Shown: positions 8,822 to 22,423 of the stretch, in pieces
Position numbering within the stretch: position 1 is the first letter of the stretch
Layout: each line of letters starts with the position of its first letter
From: Apricaphanius iberus
Lineage: Eukaryota > Chordata > Actinopteri > Cyprinodontiformes > Aphaniidae
DNA: 64,000 bases
Assembly: GCA_028564705.1 (NCBI GenBank)
Contig: JAPXFQ010000065.1
Location: 1,302,001 to 1,366,000, forward strand
Direction of reading: 5' to 3'
Position numbers and translations under genes: made by a program
Notes under the pieces: generated by a model
Seen by the model: the letters and a program-made list of their open reading frames with translations, nothing else
Database searches by the model: none
What the model was told of the DNA's origin: nothing

Positions 8822-11800
8822 TTATTAGCTTTACATCAATGTTAATTTGCTTGTCATCAGATTACATGTATCACTGATACTGAAATATCTTCAAAGAATC
8901 ATGAAAAGGCAGCACAAGTTTTACTAATGACCACGTGTAACAGTTTTCGAACCATGCACATAGACAAAACACAGTCAGCACATAGAAAACCGCTGACCCC
9001 CCCCTGCGCAGAATTGGAAATCATACAGGTTATTGGAGTCTGTCTAGGTTGCCAAGTGCAAAGCACAGAAATCCGTCTCTCCCTAGTCGTGAGAACGGAC
9101 TGCTGAACTTAAGCTTTTACAATCAAAACCATTTACTGTGTTTACCCATGGTTAGCAGGCTGCCACGCACACACAGACCTCAGGTGGTAAGAGATCGCTC
9201 CCTCCTTCCACATCCCCTCACTCTGTCTCAGTTTGCTTTCGGGGGATGATACTGACCTAAATTGCAGGGGAAGTGGGTTTTTTATGGGCTTTTCTGGCTC
9301 GGCTCTCAGAACAATGTTACATTATTCACAGGGGAGCTCACAGTAGACTTCCCCCTGTAGTTTAACATATCTAATTATCACTTTTCTAGTAGTAGCATTA
9401 GCAATGGTGTAATTTTCCTTGCAATGTGAAGAAGAATAGACAATGGTTGAGGTTATAACTAAGTGTAGAAACATTTGGAGTAAGATTGATCATAGATAAC
9501 GGTAAAAAGAAATCTAGCTAGTAAGGAATGTCACTCTAGCCCCTCAATCCTGATCAATGTCCCACCAGCATCCAATATGCTGCGCTGGGAGACAGAGGCA
9601 CTGAAGCCTCCCCCCACCCTTAAAGTCCAGAGGAAATCAGTTTCATTTCACCTCTCTGTGTGTTCCCATTCTCCTCTACCTCCTCCGATGTAAGCACACT
9701 GTTCCCCTTCTCCTCAACAATGGGAAAGTGGAGGATTGTGGATCTTGCCCGTTCTCAGGCTCAGGGGTGTAAATTCCAGCAAAGCCCCAGGGCTCCGGAA
9801 AGAAGGAGAAACCGAACTTTGTCTGCCCCCTCCTCATTGGAACTTTCAATGGTGGTAGTGGTAGTCGTGGATTGGGGGGGGGGTTGAGATAATGAAGGCT
9901 GGACAGCAGGGGTTCACCGAGGTGGAGAGACAATAAATGTGTGTGTGTGTGTGTGTGTGTGTGTGTCTTTAGGGAATTTCTTAACAGACATGGCAGAGGG
10001 CATTCCAGGGCCTGTTCTTCTCGTCACCTCTAGTGACCAAATGTCTAATTACACAGCAGGTTACATTAACACACATTCACACAGATATATGCACCCACTT
10101 CTAGCCTTACTTTTGCAATGGTTTCCCATTAATGGATGAAAATAAGATCAAGAACTCAACAATTATTAAATGGGGAGAACTAAATTTTAAATTACTTTAT
10201 TAACTATTGTACAAGCTGTCCCTGTGTGCTGTAACCTGTATAGAAATATTTCCTTAACAGTGTAATGAAATATTTTACTTTGTCAAAATCAACCTAACAA
10301 AATATAAATATTTCATTAGCATATTTTTTTCACTCTAAAAAATGTAGGACAAATATATTTTTACCACCCACAGTACACACAAGTATGTTAACATCACCAG
10401 TTACTCTAGTCTGAACACAGTTCATAAAAGGAAATTAACAGCAACATTGTGCTCACACTTTTGTCTCAAGGGTGGGCTTCTTTTTACTGAGTGGTGGCGG
10501 AGCAGAACCAGCAGTTTTTATAGTGGTAATTACTAAAACCTCAGCTGTTTACTGGCCCAGCCAACCGTTTCATGACACTCATGTATTCCCACCCCTAATG
10601 CAACAAGCATGATTACTAATCAAATATGCAGGGATGTGTTAGCTACACTTTGGCTCTTTTTAGGTGCCTACATCCTAAGGTTGTAAAGCAGCAGAAAATG
10701 ATGCAATTGTAAAGTCTCTTGACTGAAAATCCCTTGGAAGTGCTTGTTTTATAAATCATAAATCAGGATAGAATCGGATCGCCATATTATTCATGGACAT
10801 GTGCAAACTTTGCCTGATTAATAATATGAAAACAAAGTAAAAATGAAAATGACCTGGATGATCATCTCTTCAACATACAAAAAAGCGAGGGGTGTGTGTA
10901 AATACACTGTTTTTTATTATAGTTGACCTAGATAAATCACACTGGATATATGAAAACATACAACAAAGGCCGTAAAAAAATATGTGAGAAGATTGCATTA
11001 AGTCAAAATTGTTATGATGATGTTACTGCAAATATATATTTCTATCTATATTAACACAGTGGAGAAGATATTAGGTGATTATGTTTCTTCTTTCTGATGG
11101 CAGAAAAAAATAATTTTATGGTCATATACTGTATATAACATCTCAATGCCACCCAAATAAGTTGCAGTGCAATTGCATGGTTACTTTTTTTCCAGCATTA
11201 TGAAAGATTGTACTTTCTTGGTATAAGTTCAATTAGAAAAAGTTCAAAATAATTTGTATTGAATTAGTATCTTTTGTACCTAGATTTTTAAGGCTACTTC
11301 CAGATTCATTTTACAGAATTAACTTAGGATATAGATAAAAAAGATGGGGAAAATTCTGAACCAACTACTTTTTCTGAGATACCTGTTCTGATTAATACAA
11401 AATATTATCATAACTCGTAATGTTTAGTGAAAAATGTAAAGTGCCGGAGCTAATGGGTCATGGCTGTTCAATTCATAAAGAAAAATTCTGACCAACATAT
11501 TGAGTCCTTGAAAAAAGCTATTTAAATTCCCTTATGTTTTTGTCAGTGTTTAGTGGTTTTTTTCCACGCACCATCATACAGACGGCAGTCCACGGGAGTT
11601 ATACGTCTGCCTTGACCCCTTGTACTATAAAGTGCAAGATACTGTGTTATTGTGCACACTTGAAATGTTTATTGCTCCTAAAAAAAAATATTTTTTTAAG
11701 TACATGTTAGAAACAAGTATTAGTGGAAAACACAATGTTTGTGCCTTTCCGTATACTGAATTTGGGTTTCGCTCCAACCCTAGTGTCAGTAATAGTTTTC

Positions 11801-14800
11801 TGCACAGTTGTGACCTCACTAGTCAGTTATGTGATTCCTAAAGAACCAGACTGAGACTATTCAAAGACTCAGGTCTTTGGAATTAATTAGCTGATTAGAG
11901 TGTGACACTCAGCTGTACACTTACCTGTAGCAAGAGAATTTGGAATTATTTTCTCTAGTCCGACTGAAATCAGACTTTTGAAATGCATGTATGAACCTCA
12001 GCTCGACTTAAGTTCAACCGAACTGTGAGTTTGAAAAATCGCACAAAGCTTCCCAAATAATGCGATTGTGGAATACAATTTCTTTACATGTATACACCCA
12101 TCACCACCAGCCGAGATTTTAGAAGCCTTGGCACTCCCCCATCCAGGAACTAATGAGACCACAGAAGCGGGAATAGCAACAAAAGACTGTAACAACAAGT
12201 GTAACACAATCAAACAGTGCAGTACTACAGAAACCTTATATACCTTATATCCACTAGCACGCTCAAACACACACATAGGTATGGGGATTTCGTTGTATAG
12301 AGATATATGCTTAGATAAAACCAACAAAAACCTGTAATATAAATGCCTATGTTGTTACTGGAACCACAATCAGTGTGTTTTGTCATTGTGGAGAAAAAAA
12401 AATTACACGTATTTATCTGTAATATGGTAATAGGCTTACCATATTTGTTAGACTATCAATATATTGGTCTTTTTTGATCATATAAAAAATTGCCTGATTT
12501 TACGTTTTCAGTTTTTTTGTCTCTTTTGCTAGCTTTTTTCTGATTGAATTTTGCAGCTCTGCTTAAAACCTGATATTGATCCTCCCCAGTGAAATGCAAA
12601 AACCTGCAATTTCTTCTATGGTCTTAATATCTTGTTCATGAATGTATGTCTGTTTCAAAGGGTTTTAAAGTGGCAGACAAATTAAAAGAGAAAACAGTTG
12701 AATGATTTATCATACTTTAAGATAAAATGCTGTCTCTGCTCATTTACTTTGATATGTACAATCAAGCCAATTGAGCATTTATGCTGTCTCGCGTCGTTAA
12801 AAACCCCCACAAAAAAACAAAATAACTCTAAAACTTTGTTCTGCACAAGAAAAATAACGATGTTGTGCTCTTGCTCTTATAATGTCAGTTTTAGAGAGCG
12901 ACAAGGAACAGAGCCACTGCTTGACGTCATGGAGGCCAAGAGGGAGAATTCCCCTGCCTTTCCATTCAGGTGTTTGTTTTCTCTTCAAACGCTGACCTAG
13001 GAAACCGGTACCAGGTGTCATCTGAAAGTTTCCTGTGGAATCCATGGACCAAACCGACAATGTGTTCACTGGTCTTCCCTAGGTGCTGACAGACACATCT
13101 TTAATTTGACTCTGACACACAGACCAGATGAAACAGAGCACCAGACACAAAGAGACAAACATACAATTTGGCTAGACAAAACGGACTCATGTCATGTTTG
13201 TTTTCTGACCATGAAGAGGTAAACAGGAAGCTTTTTACACCTAGAGATTTCCCCCAACGGCATATGAAGCATAGGGTTCTGGGTCTACTAAATCAATGAA
13301 AGCATTCTGCCTTTTATTAGTCAAGTGAAAATAGTAGCCATGATGTCGATGTCAACTTTTCAACACTTCTTATTCCAAAAGCTGGCGGCTTCAGTCTTTG
13401 CAATTTGACCTGAAAACTAAAAAAAAAGGGATGATCGGACAGGATATTATCTAAGTGCAGGTAATAAATGTAGCATAAAGAGATGGAAGAACGTAGGAAT
13501 TTTAAGGGGAGGCAGCAGCTAGAAGAAAGTCTTTGAAAGGTGAAGCCACAAGCCCCTTTCTCTGTGACCATGCAAGCCTCTGATGACAAGGCCAAGATGG
13601 CATCTGCTGATAGAGACTGCTCATCAGCACCTTTATTTCATGGGCTACAGATGGGGAGGAGGGTCGTAACGTCTGACAGTGTTTGTGTGAGTTGTGTGGT
13701 TGGGGTAGTTGCATGTTATATGAATGCTTGCGAGTACTTTCATGTGAAAGTGTGTGTTGTTGTTTTAAAGCTTTTTGACAACACAATATTCCTTTATTAT
13801 CTTGGTAACATCAGTGGATTCATAAATTTTACCAACCATGTCCAGCAAATGATAAAAGCCATTACTCTTGCTTTTTTAAATGTTGCATTATTTAGATTCA
13901 GCAATTTTTAGATGACTAAGGCAAATTGTAGTGATACGCCGTGCAGAATTATGTGGCCAATTCGAATGTCAAGTTCTGCTGATTCTGATTTCTCTTTTGG
14001 AGCTATAATTCAAGAAGATAAATGAAACAAATATTGAAAATACTTTTAATATTTACTGCCTAGAGTATTAATTAATTATTTATACTCAAAACAACAAACT
14101 TACACCTCTATAGGAGAGCATAGTAACTATAAAACATAGTTTTAATAGTTTAAAACAAAGACAAAATGATTATTGTAATATTTTAGCATATTTAGCATGG
14201 CAAGACAGATGTCTTCCTGGAAAATGAAGAGCTTTACCTCACCTCTGAGATTTCCAAAATTATGCCAAAGTTTCCAAATCCTGCACACTCTGGGAGAGAA
14301 AGAAGTTAAAAGCATAAAATTAAGTCTCTTCCTTCACTGACCCCATTTAAACATTTGACTGATACTAAAAATTTTCTATTTGACATGTTTATTTCCTTTA
14401 GTAACAGCTTCCACTTTAAAAATATAATCAGAACAACCTAGTATTGCATAGCTAATCGACCTTTCAATCATCTGAGCTAGTCCCAGTGCATCTCGGGAGA
14501 ATTCATTCACAATCTTTTCAGGTTTAGTTGCAGAGAAATTGGTTTTCAGTAATATTTTTTTGGATAATTGTAGTCTAAAATTTTCACATTTTTTCCTGTG
14601 TTTTGAGGAAAAACATTCTTCATTTTGTTGTATTTGTAAGCTTTCAATCACAAGCCTTGCCTAATGCATTTCTGCTTCTGAGTTAACTTGACCGACAGAC
14701 ATTTCCGTATCCAATTGCCTTATTTTGCCCAATTGCTTCATCCTTCCTGAATTTAACTATCTGGTTTTTTGTGACCTTTCCCTGCACTAATGTTATCAAT

Positions 14801-14811
14801 AGCTGTGCACT
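8822..14811. other. About 6 kb without recognisable genes
   Basis: No convincing exon, RNA gene or classifiable transposon was seen. Open frames are short with no recognisable domain. The GC-richer stretch around 9540-9920 contains a G run near 9873. A TG microsatellite is listed separately. Confidence 0.5.
9938..9966. repeat. TG microsatellite
   Basis: Perfect TG dinucleotide run of about 14 units. Confidence 0.95.
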
Positions 14812-15998
14812 CAATTTGTCTATCTTTAAAACTAGGCTAAAAACTTTCCTCTTTGACAAAGCTTACAGTTAGAGATATGTTTATAGGTAGTTAGAGTCAG
14901 GTCAGACAGGTAGATAGGAAGAGACAGGTTAATGTTAGTAGTCAGGCAGAGTGTCAAAAGTTAGGAAGAGATAGGAAGAGGTAGAGTAGCTAGGTAGAGA
15001 TAGATTAATGTAAGCCAGGTAAAGATCCGGAGCCGGTCGCGGCTTACCGCCGCGGAAGAAATGTGCCCCACAGGGGCCAGCCAGCGCCGGAGAGGGGTCC
15101 CTCAATGGGATCCTCCCGCACAGTGCGGCCGCCCATTACCTGCCGGGTTGAATCCCCCGGGCAGACTGTGCGGACCCCACCCGTTTATCTCTTAAACGTT
15201 TCTCGCCCTCTTCAACTCTGTCCTCTCAGTTCTGTCTATTTTTCCTTAAGATAGTTGTCGACTATCGGTCTCGTGCCGGTATTTAGCCTTAGATGGAGTT
15301 TACCACCCACTTTGAGCTGCATTCTCAAACAACCCGACTCCGAGAAGACCCCGGCATGACGGGGGCCGTTACCGGCCCTACACCGTCCACGGGTCAGGAG
15401 GACTCAGACAGAGTGTTGGTAGCCAGGTCTCCTAGTAGCTAGGAGACAGGTTAATGTTAGTAGCTATGCTGCTTTAGGCTAGGCTGTTGGAGGACATTAT
15501 TAGGGTCTGTTCCTACTTTCTCTCCTACTTCTCCCCAACTGCATGATGTGCTGTCAATTCAAGCACTAACCTGTTTTCTATTATAGTAGGTGCTCCGGAT
15601 TAGCCCTGCTTGACGACCCTGACTAAGATGGCATTGCAGTGACGGAAAATTCTCCACGTCCTGCAACAAACTTCTGCATCAGTTCTATTGCTCTTTCTGT
15701 GTCTCTGTTATGTATTCTCCAAGCCACAGACGGTCGCGGCAGATAACCGCTTGTGCTGAGCCTGGTTCTGCCGGAGGTTTCTTCCTGTTAAAAGGGAGTT
15801 TTTCCTTCCCACTGTCGCTGCATGCTTGCTCAGTATGAGGGATTGCTGAGAATTCCACGACGCAATCTTCTGTGGTTCTGTAATTTCTACACTTAACATT
15901 GTATTGTAATAACTCTTTTTGTAAAGTGCCTTGAGATGACATCTGTTGTGAAATGGCGCTATATAAATAAACTGAATTGAATTGAATTGAATTGCTTT
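14812..15998 (+). mobile_element. L2/Rex-type LINE 3' end, copy C, with rRNA insert
   Basis: The plus-strand sequence begins in the end of the LINE coding region (CTAGGCTAAAAACTTTCCTC) and runs through the 3' UTR shared with copies A and B (TGGAGGACATTA, GGAGGTTTCTTCCTGTTAAA, TGCTTGCTCAGTATGAGGGA). It ends in the AT-rich tail ATAAATAAACTGAATTGAAT plus further ATTGA repeats. The 3' UTR contains a 28S rRNA fragment in the opposite orientation, plus several short repeats of a GTTAGTAG/AGGTAGAGA type before it. Confidence 0.75.
15024..15405 (-). pseudogene. 28S rRNA fragment (5' domain), antisense inside LINE
   Basis: Read on the minus strand, this matches large-subunit rRNA from its 5' third. 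Hallmarks include CCCGTGGACGGTGT, GGTAAACTCCATCTAAGG, CTAAATACCGGCACGAGACC, GGGTGGGGTCCGC, GATTCAACCCGGC and GCGACCGGCTCCGG, in the correct order. Divergence and small indels, for example in the usually conserved AGTTGAAAAGAACTTTG region, show that it is not functional. The 8-mer AGCCAGGT lies at 15013-15020 and again at 15421-15428 and could be a target duplication around a 400-bp insert. Confidence 0.9.
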
Positions 15999-17388
15999 AA
16001 TGGACTTTTGTTGTCTAATAGCTTGCATGCCAAACTTGCATATTTGCCATTAATCTACCAGCAAAAATCAGCTGGTGACTTCTAAACAAGCAATTTACAC
16101 ACCCTGCTACAGTTGCCTGAAAAAAGTGTCGGTCTTCAATGATCCAATCATCACTTTAAGGAAATTAAGCAACTGTCAAGTGGAATTAGTTGCTAAAAAT
16201 TGCTAATTTATATATTATATTTTATGCGCCCTATTAGGTGGGGTAGTAATGAGCCGATCCCGAATTTTTTTCGCAACAGTTTGAAATTCGATTGCTATCT
16301 ACACAATTCAAAATCTACAGACATTTTCAGACTCTCTGTTACCATTTTACCTGTTCCATCCTTTATCCAGTTTCCTCACCATAGTTCCTCCCGAGACGAC
16401 CGCCCAGTGCCTGAACTTACAATAAACCTTTTAAGTAAAAGTTTTGTAAACCGTTTTGTCTGGTGTTGTCCCGGGCTTTAGAATCTAAAGAACCCAAATA
16501 ATGTCAGTGTGGATCCACTTAGATGATCTCTGTACCTACTTGCCTAGCTTCCTTTGTGCCTTTGTGAAACACAACTTTTCAATTCTTCAAATGTCAGTAA
16601 AGAAGTTGAATTCTTGTACAATTTGCAATTCTGTGATAGGAATATATTTTTATGGTAATTAGGATTAATTACTTAGTTACCTTTTAGAAATGCGACTAGG
16701 GGATATGTCATGTAGAGACCAGGCAAAGTGCTTAAACGCTTAAACAGACGTGAGTAAACATATCAGCAAGACATCCTTTTACCCATTAATAGTACAGTGT
16801 GAATTTAGTTGACCTTGGGGGGGCGAGACATTCAGGAAAACACAGAGGAAGGGGGAAAGATGATGATTGCTTATTTTTCTTACACTATTATAGTGGAGGA
16901 CTGAGAGGGAGAGGAGGGTTAACGATACACTGAAGATAGCATGCTTAAATTGTGAAATGAATACTTCCTACAAATAACTGAAATGCAGAAAGGACTGCTG
17001 TCGCATCTTAGTTTAGTAAGAACCTATTTTTTTCCCCATGACTGCTACCAAGAAGGTTTGTTAAATTAACTTAGAAAAACTACTCCACTAGTTTCCTCAT
17101 ATCTCTGCAAACAGTTTGTCACAACTTTTCTGAGCATACAATGGCAAATGCCTTCCCTTGGAAACAGGAGATGTAAATAGCTCTTTTTCTATGTAAATAC
17201 AAGTCCTCCGCAATAAACAGTGTCACTGTGGTCAAAAAACCTCCATGTTCTGTTTTTTTACTGTAATGTTCTCATGTTTTTACAATTCATATTTTGCCAG
17301 CACATTCTGCGAAGTCCTAGATGTCATGCCGTGCTGCACCGAGGCTGCTGTCAACACGTGGTTGACCAAACATGAGTAATGCTTTTTA
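15999..17388. other. Noncoding stretch, nothing recognised
   Basis: No exon, RNA gene or classified repeat was identified. Confidence 0.45.
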
Positions 17389-17421
17389 AAAAGACAAACA
17401 TTAGTTCTGTTTGTCTTTTTG
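17389..17421. repeat. Perfect 13-bp stem hairpin
   Basis: AAAAAGACAAACA and TGTTTGTCTTTTT flank a 7-base loop. It may be a relic of a foldback element. Confidence 0.7.
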
Positions 17422-17734
17422 ACCCAAACACATCTCTCACAGTCCTACTGCAAGTGTAATTATCGCCAGTGTGTTTTCCAAGTGCAGGTAGCAATCGGGC
17501 CAGAACTGGGTCACAGTAGTAACTGCTGTGTTGAGGCCTTACACAGGAACTCCATCAAAGTACTACAGATTGATACAGAAAAGTAAATCAAATTATATTA
17601 ATAATTTAGCATCTGGCATTAGTCAAGTAATTAGACAATCTTAAATGGGCAGGAAAATTATTTTATATATACAAGTCCTCCATTTAATGAGGGGTCTTTC
17701 TGCATGGAGTTTGTATGCATGTTTCCGTGATTTC

Positions 17735-18294
17735 AAGACTATAAGGCACACCTGATTATAATCCATATTATAATTTTAGGGAAAAAAACAAAAATGTGTA
17801 AAAATACAAGCCGCACTGGATTATAAGATGCAGGTGTTATTTGGAGGTTTTAGCATGTATTTATATTATGTAATGGTTTGTGCAGAGGGTATTGTCGGAA
17901 AAGTGATTCGTGTTCGGGGAAGCTTCAATTTTATCAACATTTCAACACGATGGAAACACCTTTGCCGTCCTCTCTGTGTGTTCAGCCAATCTTCAAGAAA
18001 GACTTCAATTCCAAGCCATCTGCTTTTATCTCTGATAGCTTTTTTCCTCTTATTGCATTGAGACACTTCTTCATGCTGGCGTCGCCAATGTCTACCCATC
18101 GATTCATTGCTGCCAACGGTGCGTGCAGCCACTCCATTTCCTTTAAAAACCAGCTTGACTGCCATTAACTTAAAAGCGGAATCATATGTATTTCTTCGTT
18201 TGTTTTCCATAACGAGGGTTTGTGGATGAAAACTACGTTTTCGCAATTTCTTGTCTGCCTCTTCCACATTTGCTTTCATTGTTTGCTCAAACTT

Positions 18295-18297
<3 letters not shown>
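17735..18297 (-). mobile_element. Pogo/Tigger-like DNA transposon remnant
   Basis: The left end has the GACTATAAGGCACACCTG-type sequence and a second GGATTATAAGATGC copy that I associate with fish pogo-like elements. A minus-strand DNA-binding domain frame follows. The catalytic part is missing, so the element is internally deleted. The other end is lost at the CT microsatellite. Confidence 0.6.
17866..18210 (-). pseudogene. N-terminal DNA-binding part of a pogo-like transposase
   Basis: From MENKRRNTYDSAFKLMAVKL, the frame reads like a Brinker/CENP-B-type helix-turn-helix region: a basic start, then a segment with ESMGRHWRRQ in the recognition-helix position, then a second unit (KSRWLGIEVFLEDWLNTQR). 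Such domains bind the transposon ends. The DDE catalytic domain is absent. The peptide is about 115 residues from this Met, against several hundred for a full pogo transposase. The frame continues upstream of the Met, which may be fortuitous. Confidence 0.6.
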
Positions 18298-18298
<1 letters not shown>

Positions 18299-18387
<89 letters not shown>

Positions 18388-18408
18388 TATCTCTCTATCT
18401 CTCTCTTA
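18299..18408. repeat. CT microsatellite with CTAT interruptions
   Basis: More than 35 CT units followed by CTAT/CTCTAT variants. The long Leu-Ser frames across it are artefacts. Confidence 0.98.
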
Positions 18409-20224
18409 TGGAGACCACTTCATAATGGCACAGTATCCCTTAGCTAGTTGCCACCCAAGCCTTGCAGCTGTAAGCATAAAGACAACTAAACTTTGGGCCT
18501 ATGGACAAGCAAACGTTTAGTTGTCGACTTCAGAGACATGAATCACCACGATCCATTGAATTCTATTGGGCTATGTTAGCCAATGGCTAACTAATATCCA
18601 TGAGACAAGATCTAGCTTAATATGTTAAGGATATGAGAACAAGTTGTCCAAATGTATCAATTCTTGGGGTGTTTGACAAAAATACTTAACAATAAATTCA
18701 TATCTGATTATTGTATATAACCTTATTTGTGCTTTTTTTAATTTTAAAAAAGACCACTCTTTTTCTCATGTACCTAATAGGGCCCACTGACTTTGAGAGT
18801 GTACAGCACCCAGAATTTGGTGCTACGCCCCTGCTTACATGTTAAGACACATTTCATAAATGCTCCGACAGAATAGCCAACTATTTTTTACATTTGAGGT
18901 TGGTTTTATTTAGAATGGTGACGAAAAAATCTGAAGGATGTTTGTTATTTTGGCAGATTATGATTCTTGCTACAGCAACTTGATGCAGACGCATTTTACG
19001 CAGGAATTACAGGAAACTGAATCAATCAGAATAGAAATAGCCAATAGAAATAGAAAAATTCCAGTGAGAGAATTTGAGCTTAATCTGAGACCCAAACCCT
19101 GGTCAGGTCAGAACACAGCTCCTTTAGAGTCTTTCCAACTTCTGATCATTTCAATCATAGAAATGTTCCCTGATTTCCAAACATTCTGTGAAGTGCAACT
19201 TATTTTCAAGAGTACATTCCTGCACTTTGATGGCTGAAAAGGGTGATGCCATACATCCAATTCATATAGGAAATCGGTTAAACACAGCTAATCACTAAGT
19301 TGTAATGTTAGCTTTTTATGGATATAACTGCTCCTAAATGTTGAACTAAATAGATGGATCAGATTAGGTTTAGGCACTGGTCCTCGAATATTAGGATTAG
19401 GAAAATAGCAAAGTTAGTTTTAGTAAAGTTAGTTTTAGGTAATGCTCCTCAAATGGAGGATTTGTAGGATAAGTAATGAATCAACTAGGCTTGCCTTAAA
19501 ACGGGTACAATTCGTCATGAACACCGAATAACCAATACATACATTACAGGATGGAAAAACCGCTGCTTGGAACTTCCCTTCATAGTCTTTATTAAATTAT
19601 ATCTATGAGCATCAGTCCATGAGGGGTTTTGTACATTATATTTATGCTTTTCTTTTTTGGTATTAGGGCGGTTTCCGTTTGAGACTTCCAACCTGGATTG
19701 GATATATGGCGGCTCCCTTGTCGGCCATTGTAACTGCAGTTGGGTCTCTCTCCCTAATTCTGGGAGGAGGATCTGAGACTGTTTGTATTTTAAGAGCACC
19801 ATTTAATTTTTTTGTGTTTATATGTAGTTCTCTACTCAGCTTTTTTGGACTGAATATTATCTAAAATCAAAAACAAAATACTATTATGTTATAATTTTGA
19901 AAATTGACTTGTAAGAAAATATTGTTTTTTTGTTTTCTTACCCCACAAAAATATCTAGTTGGCTGCTGCTGTCAGTCATTGCTTAGATCATGTCTACAGC
20001 ACAATATCACATTCTCTAGAACTAGGTGAGACTTTTTACACTGTGCCACTCTGTTTGAAACGTTTTTGGAATTTGTTTAGCTAATTTGAAAATTTGCAGA
20101 TGTTTGATGTAACAAAACCAAAAGCAAGATATGCTTTATCATGTTTTTCTACTCTTTGGCTTGGAATAAAGTTAGTTAAGAAGCAGGTTTGGTGATTTTT
20201 TTATATTCTGCTTTGCGTTGATGT
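18409..20224. other. Noncoding stretch, nothing recognised
   Basis: No convincing gene or repeat family was identified on either strand. Confidence 0.45.
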
Positions 20225-20525
20225 AGGAGCCTTAGCCAGGAGGCTTAAGTGATGCCAGCAGTTCCGCATCTAGGGTCGTCCACTCCATTCACTACAGAAT
20301 CCCTATGTGAAATTTTCAAATTTCTACGTTAAACCATGTGGGGTAAAAAATATTTAGGGGGCGCTGTAGAGTTATTTTGCCCTTCTCCTTTAAAATTCAA
20401 TTGAAATACTATGTTTTCACACACACTTGACGTGTGCAAAATTTGGTGAGTTTAATTGCGCAACGGAATAGTAAGAAACAGTGCGGATACCATAGGCCTT
20501 CTCAGTGCTTTGCTGCTTGGACCTA
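20225..20525. repeat. Dispersed fish repeat, unclassified
   Basis: Sequence around TTAGGGGGCGCTGTAGAG, TTTAAAATTCAATTGAAAT and GCAAAATTTGGTGAGTTT matches a short repeat I remember as widespread in teleosts. No inverted ends or coding content are visible. Confidence 0.45.
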
Positions 20526-20831
20526 AAAAGCATTGTGTCACCCAAACTTATATAAACCTCTATAATTGTTCCCTATTAAGAAATTGGTGTAAGATCAAAT
20601 TTAAGATGATTCAAATGTAAGAATCCGCTTGACTTATCCAGCATTTGCTGAAAAGTCAGGTTTGGGGTAAGCAATGTCAGCCCTCTCATATCCACAACTC
20701 TTCATGTTTTTCATTGGGAAAATGTCTACCTCTGGACAATTCACAGAGATTAAGGGAAGATTGTTGAGTGTTGTTATCATCATTCTATTCCTCTCGTCTG
20801 TCAAAATTGTGCTGATTGCGCTGAATCCCTT

Positions 20832-22350
20832 TTTCAATTCAATTCACTTTTTTTACATAGCGCCAATTGACAACAAAAGTCATTTCAATATAATTATACA
20901 AACATTCCAATCAGTCAAAAGTTTTCTATGTAAGGAATCCCAGCAGATTGCAATAAGTCATTAGCGTGAGGTTGAGCCCGGATTATGCAGACTCCAACCA
21001 CAACAATTCCTCAGCAATCCCTCATACTGAGCAAGCATATAGCGATAGCGGAGAGGTAACACTCCCTTTACCAGGAAGAAACCTCCAGCAGAACCTGCCT
21101 CAGAACAAGCGGTCATCTGCCACAATTGTCTGGGGGTCTGAGAAGACAGAGAAGAGACAGCATGGAGGATGAACGGTCACTTTGAGCATGACCTGGACCA
21201 ATGTTCCCCATCCAGCAGGGGACATTATAGTTGAGTAGGGTACCAGACTGTGTGGAGCTTCTATGGGGAGAGAAATACTGAGAGAAAACTGGGTTAACAA
21301 TCGCAATAACAGCAGAAATAATATATCTGGAGAGTAGTACAAGAGAAAAGTGGAAGAGAGAAGAAAAGGGGTCAGTCTGTCCTCCAACAGTCTAAGCCTA
21401 TAGCAGCATAACTAGAAAAATAGCTCAGGATAACCTAAGCCACTAACTATAAGCCTTATCAAAAAGGAAGGTTTTAAGCCTAGTCTTGAAACAGACAGAG
21501 TATCTGCCTCACGGACTAAAACTGGGAGCTGGTTCCACAGGAGAGGAGCCTGATAAAAGATCTGCTTCCCATTCTACTTTTAGAAATCCTAGGAACTACC
21601 AGTAGACCTGCATTCTGTGAAAGAAGTTTTCTTTTAGGAACATATGGAACAATCAGATCTCTGATGTACGATGGAGCTTGATTATTAAGGGCTTTATACG
21701 TAAGGAGGAGGATCTTAATCTCTATATTCTGGATGTAACAGGGAGCCAATGGAGAGAAGCCTAAACAGGAGAAATGTGATCTCTCTTTTTAATATTCATC
21801 AGAATTCTTACTGCAGAATTTTGGATAAACTGAAGGCTTTTAATTGCATTTTGTGGACTCCCTGATAATAAGGAATTACAGTAGTCCAGCCTTGAAGTAA
21901 CAAATGCATGAACTAGTATCTCTGCCTCACTCCTGGACAGGATGTTTCTAATTTTAGCAATATTCCGGAGGTGAAAGAAAGAAATCTTATAAACCTGTTA
22001 ATATGGGATTTAAATGTCATGTCTTAGTCAAAAATTACACAGAGGTTCTTTACATTACTTATAGAGGCCAAAATAATGCCATCCAGATGAATTAGCAGTT
22101 TCTTTTTAAAGGTTCTGGTCCAAAGACAACAACGTCTGTCTTGACTGAATTAAAAAGTAGAAAATTCAGAGTCATCTAGGTTTTGATGTCTTTGAGACAT
22201 GCTTGTAATCTACCTAACTGATTGGTTTCATCAGGTTTTATGGATAAATAGAATTGTGTATCATCAGCATAACTGTGGAAATTCATTCTATGTTGTCTAA
22301 TTATTTTTACCAATCGGAAGCATATATATATATATATATATATACATACA

Positions 22351-22423
<73 letters not shown>

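Noticed and set aside
9540..9920. GC-richer stretch as a promoter or CpG island
   Set aside because: It has few CpG dinucleotides, no recognisable core promoter and no downstream exon.
15063..15254. Small plus-strand open frame in GC-rich DNA
   Set aside because: It lies entirely inside the antisense 28S rRNA fragment.
18220..18520. Long Leu-Ser-rich open frames
   Set aside because: They are translations of the CT microsatellite in three frames.
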